A DNA stretch of 64,000 bases from contig CBDFLT010000009.1 in NCBI GenBank assembly GCA_965249225.1, positions 496,001 through 560,000 of the forward strand, given 5' to 3'. The notes under the pieces are model-generated. The model made no database searches and had not been told where the DNA came from. It saw nothing but the letters and a program-made list of their open reading frames with translations. Below are positions 58,401 to 64,000 of this stretch, piece after piece (within the stretch, counting starts at the first letter, position 1; each line of letters starts with the position of its first letter). The translations under genes were made by a program, and so were the position numbers. The stretch comes from CBDFLT01 sp965249225. GTDB taxonomy: Bacteria; Chloroflexota; Dehalococcoidia; Lucifugimonadales; G963668185.

Positions 58401-60848
58401 TCAACCTCGCAGCTCTGCGCCCAGCTCACGACGCAGTTGGCCAAGTATCTCTTCCTGTGCCCGGTTCACCTGTTCCGCGGTCAGGGTGGTAACCGGCGAT
58501 TGGAATACCACCCGGTAGGCGACGGACTTCTTCCCCGAGGGCACCTCCTGGCCGGCATAAACGTCGAAGGGCCGGCTGCTGACCACCAGCTCATGGCGCT
58601 CGATGATCTGTTGAACCCTCCTGGACGAGGTACCCTCATCTACGATGATGCCCAGGTCCCGTTCAGATTCAGGGAAGCGGCTGGCGGTATGGTAGTGGCC
58701 AGCGCCCCCGGAAACCGCCCTCACGAGCGCCTCCAGATCGATCTCGAACATAGCCACGGGACGGTCTCCCACGTCGAACCGTTCCGCCACGCGCGGGTCA
58801 ACTTCCCCCACGCGGCCCACCTCTGTTCCGTCACACACCAGCAGCGCGGTCCTCCCCTGTTGGAGGACCGGGTCACTGCCGGACTCAAAGGAGACTGGGG
58901 AGTCCAAAGTCCCAAACATTGCCTCGACGACACCTTTCGCGTCGAAAAAGTCCATGTCATTCTGAGGGACCAGCCAAGAGATGGGGAACCTCGGCCCCGA
59001 GAACACGGCGACCGCCATCTCCCTCTCGTGAGGTAGCCCGCGCTCCGCGGACGGCCCTGGGATGTACACGCGCCCGATCTCGAACAGTCGGATACCCTCG
59101 TGATGGTTGGTACGGCGGTTGGCCGCCAGCGTATCGAGAATGCTCCCCCTTAGGGTAGTCCTGAGGTAGGTGTGTTCGCTGCTCAAAGGGTTGGCGATGG
59201 ACAGTGGCCGCGCGTCCTGGTCCAGCGCCTCCGACTTTCGCAGAGTTTCAAGACTGCTGAGGGAGTATGAGATAACCTCCTGCAACCCTGAAGCGGCAAG
59301 AGTGTCCCTGATTCGCTCGCGCAGCAACCTTGCCGGCTGGGCCTCATGATGGGGGACCGGCGCCGACAGCATCGTGGTTGGGATGCTGTCATAGCCCATG
59401 ATCCTGGCCACCTCCTCCACCAGGTCATCCTCGATGACGATGTCCGAGCGCCAGTAGGGGACTTTCATCCACACCGCCGACTCGCGCTTGCGCTCAGGGG
59501 CCGCATCGGGCTCTTGGGATCGCTCGAAGCCCAGCGAGGACAGTACCTTTTCCACCTTTTCGATGCTCAGATCCACGCCCAGGACCTGCTTGACGCGTCG
59601 CTTGCTGATCTTGACCACCGGGGGCTCTTTTCGGCCCGGGTAAAGGTCTACGAAACCCTTTGCGGCCTTGCCGCCGGCGACCTCTAGAATGAGCTGCGTG
59701 GCACGTCGAAGGGCCAGGGGCGCCAGCTCCGCACGGATGCCTCGCTCGAAGCGATACGACGCCTCGGTGCTGAGCTTGAGCGCAGAGGCGGTGCGTCTGC
59801 TGTTGACCGCGTCGAAGCTGGCCGACTCCAGGAGGACCGACGTCGTGCCCTCATGCATCTCGCTGTTGGCCCCTCCCATCACGCCGGCCAGGCCGATGGC
59901 GTCGTGAGCATCGGCTATGGTCAGCATCGGAGGCCTCAGTTTACGGGTCTGGCCGTCCAGAGTGATGAGCTCCTCGTCGGGGCGGGCCGCTCTCACAATG
60001 ATTGTCCGCTCCTTCACCACATCGAAGTCGAAAGCGTGCAAGGGCTGCCCAAACTCCAGCATGACGTAGTTGGTGACGTCCACCACGTTGTTGATGGGGC
60101 GCTGTCCGGCCTTCGACAAAGTGTCCTGCATCCACCGTGGCGAGGGTCCGATCTCAACGCCGCTTATCAGGCTGGCGGTGTACCGGGCGCAGAGGCCGGG
60201 ATCGGAGATCTCGATCTTGACCTGGTCCCCAATAGGTTCATCCGTTTCTGGGTAACCCAGGTCAGGCTCCTCCACGGCCTCACCTGTCAGGGCCGCCACC
60301 TCGTGGGCCACGCCCAGCATGGAGAGGCAGTCCGGTCTGTTGGGTGTAATCTCCACATCCAGGATGACATCACCCAGGTAGTCGGCGAGAGGAGTGCCCA
60401 TTGGGGCGTCGGCGTCCAGGACCACGATGCCCTCGTGGTCCTCTCCCAGCCCCAGCTCAAGATCCGAGCAGACCATTCCGGCGGATACCACGCCCCTGAT
60501 GGTGGCCGCCTTCAGCTGCTCCATGCGTCGAGAGCGGGGGCTGAACAGCATCGCCCCCTCTCTGGCGAAGACGACCGTCTGCCCGGCGGCTATGTTGGGG
60601 GCACCGCACACCACGGTAGCGGTCTCGCCGCCGCTTAGCTCGACGGTTGGGAGGGTGAGCTTGTCGGCGTTGGGATGCTTGTCCACTTTAAGCACTCGGC
60701 CAACGACGATCTTCTCCCTATCCCAGTCGCTCCCTATCTCCTCGACGCGGCCCACTTCGATGCCGGCCATAGTGAGGCGATGGGCGAGCTCCTTCGGCAG
60801 TATGCTCACCGGGACGTACTTCGTCAGCCAGGAAAGCGGTACTTTCAT
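58401..60848 (-). CDS. pheT: Phenylalanine--tRNA ligase beta subunit
   Basis: An 815-residue PheT. Domains in order: tRNA-binding OB fold (VGRVLKVDKHPNADKLTLPT), B3/B4 editing domain, B5 (PVVKISKRRVKQVLGVDLSI), the pseudo-catalytic core, and the C-terminal FDX-ACB anticodon domain (ASRFPESERDLGIIVDEGTS). ATG 60848 lies 7 bp after the pheS stop. Confidence 0.97.
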   Translation of the reverse strand: MKVPLSWLTKYVPVSILPKELAHRLTMAGIEVGRVEEIGSDWDREKIVVGRVLKVDKHPNADKLTLPTVELSGGETATVVCGAPNIAAGQTVVFAREGAMLFSPRSRRMEQLKAATIRGVVSAGMVCSDLELGLGEDHEGIVVLDADAPMGTPLADYLGDVILDVEITPNRPDCLSMLGVAHEVAALTGEAVEEPDLGYPETDEPIGDQVKIEISDPGLCARYTASLISGVEIGPSPRWMQDTLSKAGQRPINNVVDVTNYVMLEFGQPLHAFDFDVVKERTIIVRAARPDEELITLDGQTRKLRPPMLTIADAHDAIGLAGVMGGANSEMHEGTTSVLLESASFDAVNSRRTASALKLSTEASYRFERGIRAELAPLALRRATQLILEVAGGKAAKGFVDLYPGRKEPPVVKISKRRVKQVLGVDLSIEKVEKVLSSLGFERSQEPDAAPERKRESAVWMKVPYWRSDIVIEDDLVEEVARIMGYDSIPTTMLSAPVPHHEAQPARLLRERIRDTLAASGLQEVISYSLSSLETLRKSEALDQDARPLSIANPLSSEHTYLRTTLRGSILDTLAANRRTNHHEGIRLFEIGRVYIPGPSAERGLPHEREMAVAVFSGPRFPISWLVPQNDMDFFDAKGVVEAMFGTLDSPVSFESGSDPVLQQGRTALLVCDGTEVGRVGEVDPRVAERFDVGDRPVAMFEIDLEALVRAVSGGAGHYHTASRFPESERDLGIIVDEGTSSRRVQQIIERHELVVSSRPFDVYAGQEVPSGKKSVAYRVVFQSPVTTLTAEQVNRAQEEILGQLRRELGAELRG

Positions 60849-60855
60849 CTAGGTC

Positions 60856-61911
60856 CTAAAACTGCCGCAGGAATCGCAGGTCGTTGGCGTAGAAGAGACG
60901 TATGTCCTCGATGCCGTGCTTGAGCATGGCCATGCGCTCGATGCCCATGCCAAAGGCGAAGCCGGTGTACACGTCGGGGTCATAGCCTACCCCTTCCAGC
61001 ACCTTGGGGTGGACCATTCCAGCGCCCAGCACCTCGATCCACCCCGTCTCCTGGCACACCCGGCATCCCTCGCCGGCGCATAGGAAGCAGTCGATGGCCA
61101 TCTCAGCCCCAGGCTCCACGAACGGGAAATAGGAGCAGCTGAACCGGACCCGCCTCTCCTCTCCGTACATGTTTCTGGCGAACTCGTAGAGGGTGCCCTT
61201 CAGGTCCGCGAATGTAATTCCACGGTCCACGGCCAGCCCTTCGATCTGGTAGAAGTGCCACTCGTGGGTTGGGTCGGTGGCCTCGTATCGGTAGACCTTG
61301 CCTGGCACCACGATACGGATAGGTGGCTTCCTGTTCTCCATGACGCGGGCCTGTATAGGGGAGGTGTGGGTCCGTAGGAGCATGGGGTGGTCGCCGTTCT
61401 CATCGGTGTAGTCCACCCATAGGGTGTTCCACATGTCGCGCGCCGGATGGTCCTTCGGGATGTTGAGCATCTCGAAGTTGTAGTGTTCCCACTCCACCTC
61501 GGGCCCTTCAACGACCTCGAACCCCATGGAGGCGAAGATGCCGCATGTCTCGCGGACGGTCTGAGTTATTGGATGCAGTCCGCCAGAAACCACCGGCCGT
61601 CCTGGAAGGGTGACGTCCACGGCGCCGCGCCCTAGCCGGCTGGCGGCCTCAGCCTCCTTCAGCCCCTGAAGGCGGTCGTCTAGCCGGCCCTCCAGCTCGA
61701 CCTTGGCCGCATTTGCCGCCGCTCCCATTATCCGGCGTGTCTCCGGCGGTAGCCCGCCCAGGCTCCGTAGGATCTGGGTAAGGTGTCCGCTGCGGCCCAG
61801 GTACGAGACCCGCCACTGCTCAACCTTTTCCGAGGTGTCGGCCGCCGCAAGCTCTTCGAGAGCCCGGGCCTTCACCTCTTCCACCTGGCTTACGGTCGTC
61901 TCCTCGGACAT
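60856..61911 (-). CDS. pheS: Phenylalanine--tRNA ligase alpha subunit
   Basis: A 351-residue class II catalytic subunit. Motifs: HPITQTVRETCGIFASMGFE (motif 1), YRYEATDPTHEWHFYQIEGL (motif 2), and GFAFGMGIERMAMLKHGIED (motif 3). It carries the Cys-rich insertion CFLCAGEGCRVCQETGW, a zinc site found in a subset of bacterial PheS. Leads the pheS-pheT-moeA operon. Confidence 0.97.
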   Translation of the reverse strand: MSEETTVSQVEEVKARALEELAAADTSEKVEQWRVSYLGRSGHLTQILRSLGGLPPETRRIMGAAANAAKVELEGRLDDRLQGLKEAEAASRLGRGAVDVTLPGRPVVSGGLHPITQTVRETCGIFASMGFEVVEGPEVEWEHYNFEMLNIPKDHPARDMWNTLWVDYTDENGDHPMLLRTHTSPIQARVMENRKPPIRIVVPGKVYRYEATDPTHEWHFYQIEGLAVDRGITFADLKGTLYEFARNMYGEERRVRFSCSYFPFVEPGAEMAIDCFLCAGEGCRVCQETGWIEVLGAGMVHPKVLEGVGYDPDVYTGFAFGMGIERMAMLKHGIEDIRLFYANDLRFLRQF

Positions 61912-61960
61912 TTCCAGTCAACTGCCTCGCGAACTTGAACAAAAACACCTGTATGGCGTC

Positions 61961-61990
61961 ATTATAGGTACGGCCTCAGAGGCCGGTCAA
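61961..61990 (-). promoter_or_regulatory. Sigma70-type promoter for pheS-pheT-moeA
   Basis: Minus strand TTGACC (61990-61985), 18-bp spacer holding GGCCTC-TGA-GGCC, TATAAT (61966-61961). The ATG is 50 bp downstream. No T-box. Confidence 0.75.
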
Positions 61991-62077
61991 GGAAGTCGCG
62001 GACGGCGAACCCACCGTCCGCCCTAAACCCCCCGACAAGCTTCCGAGTGCGAGCCGCGGCCGAGGAAGGCAACCTTT

Positions 62078-62107
62078 TTGACACCACCACTTATGGAAGC
62101 ATATAGT
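62078..62107 (+). promoter_or_regulatory. Sigma70-type promoter for comEA
   Basis: TTGACA (62078-62083), 18-bp spacer, TATAGT (62102-62107), 30 bp before the ATG. Confidence 0.75.
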
Positions 62108-62136
62108 GTGGGCTACCCCGCCTCAAGTCGTTTCCC

Positions 62137-62706
62137 ATGAGATTTGTTCTCCCGGCGCTCCTGGCAATTGCTACTGTTACCGCGGTCTCAGGCGGAGTAG
62201 TGCTCCTCGTCCGAGACCGGTCATCGAGCGGCGGAGTCGAGATCATCCTCCCCACCGCAACCTCCGAGTCCGTCGTCGATGTGAAGGTGTACCTCAGCGG
62301 CGCGGTTAAGGTCCCCGGGGTTTACGACATCGGAGAAGGCGCACGCCTGAGCGACGCCATCCAGGCGGCCGGCGGGCCGACCGAAGACGCCGACCTCACG
62401 GCCGTCAACCTGGCGATACGGGTGAAAGACCAGGACCACTGGCATATACCCAAAGCGGGCGAGGCGGTCGAGGCTCGACAGGGTCCGGAGGCAGCCCGGA
62501 CCAGCGGTTCAGGCAAGCTGAACCTTAACACGGCCTCGGCAGAAGAGCTGATGGACTTGCCGGGGATCGGAGAAGTGAGAGCGGAGGCAATCCTGCGCTT
62601 TCGCGAGGCCAATGGCCCCTTGACCAGCCTCGAGGAGCTTCTGGCCGTAACCGGCATCGGTCCAACTATTCTGGAAGGCATCAGGGACCTCGTCGAGATA
62701 CGCTGA
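62137..62706 (+). CDS. comEA: ComEA-type helix-hairpin-helix DNA-binding protein
   Basis: A 189-residue membrane-anchored DNA receptor of natural transformation. It has an N-terminal membrane helix (VLPALLAIATVTAVSGGVVL), an SLBB-like domain (VYLSGAVKVPGVYDIGEGAR, LSDAIQAAGGPT), and two HhH motifs at the C-terminus (LNLNTASAEELMDLPGIGEV, LLAVTGIGPTILEGI). Direct promoter upstream. With comF and a probable comEC in the window, a DNA uptake system is suggested. Confidence 0.93.
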   Translation: MRFVLPALLAIATVTAVSGGVVLLVRDRSSSGGVEIILPTATSESVVDVKVYLSGAVKVPGVYDIGEGARLSDAIQAAGGPTEDADLTAVNLAIRVKDQDHWHIPKAGEAVEARQGPEAARTSGSGKLNLNTASAEELMDLPGIGEVRAEAILRFREANGPLTSLEELLAVTGIGPTILEGIRDLVEIR

Positions 62707-62823
62707 CCTTCGTACAGAAGTAACCTAACCTACGGTCGATCAGTCGAAATCACCGGCGCCAAGTTACTAAAATGCCTTGTCATTCCGGCCCACCCGTCTA
62801 AGAATAGTTAGCGGAGGTGGGCG

Positions 62824-63948
62824 ATGCCACCGGAAGCAATCCGCGTGTCTGAGCTGTGGGGGCCTCTGTGGGCTCTAGGCGTCTTCATGGTGCTGACCCT
62901 GATAGCGGCCATCGCACAGGTCATATTTCAGGTCATCGTAAAAAGACGAACAGCCGCCGCGCCGGACGCTATTGACACCCAGATATTCGCCACGATAAAG
63001 GGCCCTCTGGTCCTCTTTCTCCTAATCCTCGGGCTTTTCCTGGGTTTCACTATTCTCACGGACCTGGAGAGCGATACATACGACGTTCTCGAAGGATGGG
63101 ACGAATGGGCCCGTGGGGCTTGGACCGTGGTGGTAATTGCAGAGGTGGCTTACCTCGTTTCGCAGCTCACCCAGGTCCTGATATCCTGGTACGTGCGTAC
63201 CCTTGCGGCTCGGACCGGTGCGGGAGTTGAGGCCAGGCTGCTTCCCCCGGTCAGGCGAATACTTCCGGTCGTGATCTACGCGGTCGCCGCCCTGGTGGCC
63301 CTGGACGGCCTCGACGTCTCCATCAGCCCCTTGCTGGCCGGTTTCGGTATCGGCGGCATAGCTGTGGCTCTGGCCGTTCAGCCTACCCTCAGCAACTTCT
63401 TCTCCGGGACGTACCTGGTTACCGAAGGAGAGCTCAAGGTGGGGGATTTCATCGAGTTAGACGGCGGTCCTTCAGGGTACGTAGAAGATGTGGGATGGCG
63501 CAGCACCAAGATCCGCAGCCGGTTCAACAACCTGGTGATCGTCCCTAACTCCAAGATGGCCGACACCATCGTGACCAACTACTATAGCCCGACGCCGGCC
63601 ATGAACGTGATTGTAAACTGCGGTGTCAGCTATGACTCCGACCTCGCCCACGTGGAGATGGTCGCCACGGAGGTGGCCCGGCAGGTCATCGCCGAATCAC
63701 CCCATGCCGTGACGGACACCGAGCCCTTTTTCGGCTTTTCAACCTTCGGCGACTCCAACATCGACTTCTGGGTCTTTGTACAGGCCGCCGACCGGATAGG
63801 CAGCTTCTCGCTGACAAGCGCGCTCATCAAGGGCATTCACGCCCGGTTCAACGAAGAGGGGATCGAGATAAACTACCCCGTGCGCAAGCTGTTGTCTCCG
63901 GCGTCCAACGGCCCCCCGCCAGTGTTACAGACACAGCAAAACGACTAA
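62824..63948 (+). CDS. MscS-family mechanosensitive ion channel
   Basis: A 374-residue membrane protein with three to four N-terminal helices and a pore-lining TM3 segment (ISPLLAGFGIGGIAVALAVQ) followed by the MscS beta domain (GELKVGDFIELDGGPSGYVE, DVGWRSTKIRSRFNNLVIVP, NSKMADTIVTNY). It would release solutes on osmotic downshock. ATG 62824 follows GCGGAGGTGG. Lies between comEA and the probable comEC. Confidence 0.92.
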   Translation: MPPEAIRVSELWGPLWALGVFMVLTLIAAIAQVIFQVIVKRRTAAAPDAIDTQIFATIKGPLVLFLLILGLFLGFTILTDLESDTYDVLEGWDEWARGAWTVVVIAEVAYLVSQLTQVLISWYVRTLAARTGAGVEARLLPPVRRILPVVIYAVAALVALDGLDVSISPLLAGFGIGGIAVALAVQPTLSNFFSGTYLVTEGELKVGDFIELDGGPSGYVEDVGWRSTKIRSRFNNLVIVPNSKMADTIVTNYYSPTPAMNVIVNCGVSYDSDLAHVEMVATEVARQVIAESPHAVTDTEPFFGFSTFGDSNIDFWVFVQAADRIGSFSLTSALIKGIHARFNEEGIEINYPVRKLLSPASNGPPPVLQTQQND

Positions 63949-63963
63949 GACGGCCAACACCCC

Positions 63964-64000
63964 ATGACCATCCTGGCCCTCGCCGCCGCCTGGCTGGTGG
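63964..64000 (+). CDS. Start of a membrane protein, possibly ComEC
   Basis: Only 12 codons are in the window: ATG then TILALAAAWLV, a hydrophobic start like the first helix of ComEC channel proteins. The nearby comEA makes comEC plausible, but this cannot be decided here. Confidence 0.3.
   Translation, partial: MTILALAAAWLV

Overview
This 64 kb window is GC-rich bacterial chromosome that looks like Chloroflexota, probably a Dehalococcoidia or SAR202-type lineage. That placement is inferred from gene repertoire: PAC2-family protein, translation-factor-like small protein, rpsF-ssb-rpsR without rplI, NHL and SMP-30 proteins, DUF6295-like protein and an archaellum ArlF/ArlG-like protein. It was not tested by phylogeny. 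Genes are dense, use ATG, GTG and TTG starts, and several carry clear TTGACA/TATAAT-type promoters.

Layout. 1-4.2 kb: folC (cut by the window edge), an NAD-dependent epimerase-like gene, overlapping Nudix and GNAT genes, PAC2. 4.5-8.5 kb: a lipid cluster of two MaoC-type hot-dog dehydratase genes, plsX, fabG, a small EF-Tu-domain-2-like gene and fabL; a second enoyl-ACP reductase, fabI, lies at 22 kb. 8.5-12 kb: ygfZ, an A-type Fe-S carrier, aldehyde dehydrogenase and a zinc-ribbon microprotein. 12.2-17.1 kb: a nested insertion-sequence block (truncated IS3-type transposase, complete IS21-family element, ISNCY-like element with perfect 19-bp ends). It cuts off a probable sulfate ABC permease next to an intact sulfate-type binding lipoprotein. 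18.5-19.8 kb: anti-sigma-like protein and a SigB/SigF-type sigma factor. 20-28 kb: small metabolic and stress genes, tRNA-Pro(UGG), and a frameshifted BglII-like restriction endonuclease remnant beside it. 28-36 kb: RNase II family exoribonuclease, ArlF/ArlG-like protein, M42 peptidase, and ileS behind a T-box leader. 36-41 kb: HtrA, YihY, dienelactone hydrolase, rpsF-ssb-rpsR. 41.4 kb: an ArsC/Spx-family gene with an in-frame UGA at the first position of its CxxC motif. 42-52 kb: rsmD-coaD, greA with an attenuator-like leader, lysS, ubiE/menG-like, nnr, a frameshifted acpS, folD, queA, and a nucleotidyltransferase plus CDP-alcohol phosphatidyltransferase pair. 52-64 kb: Ldh2-type dehydrogenase, PAP2 phosphatase, ilvE, pheS-pheT-moeA, comEA, MscS channel, and the start of a probable comEC.

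The strongest candidate for something new is at 41429-41782. The reading frame continues through UGA into a complete ArsC/Spx-like protein in which the UGA replaces the catalytic cysteine (UxxC). An 8-bp hairpin with a GUC loop sits 24 nt downstream, matching the bacterial SECIS layout. This suggests a selenocysteine redox protein. Other leads are the acpS frameshift, an AUA-start cupin, the greA leader hairpin, the ArlF/ArlG-like protein and the inositol-phosphate-type gene pair.
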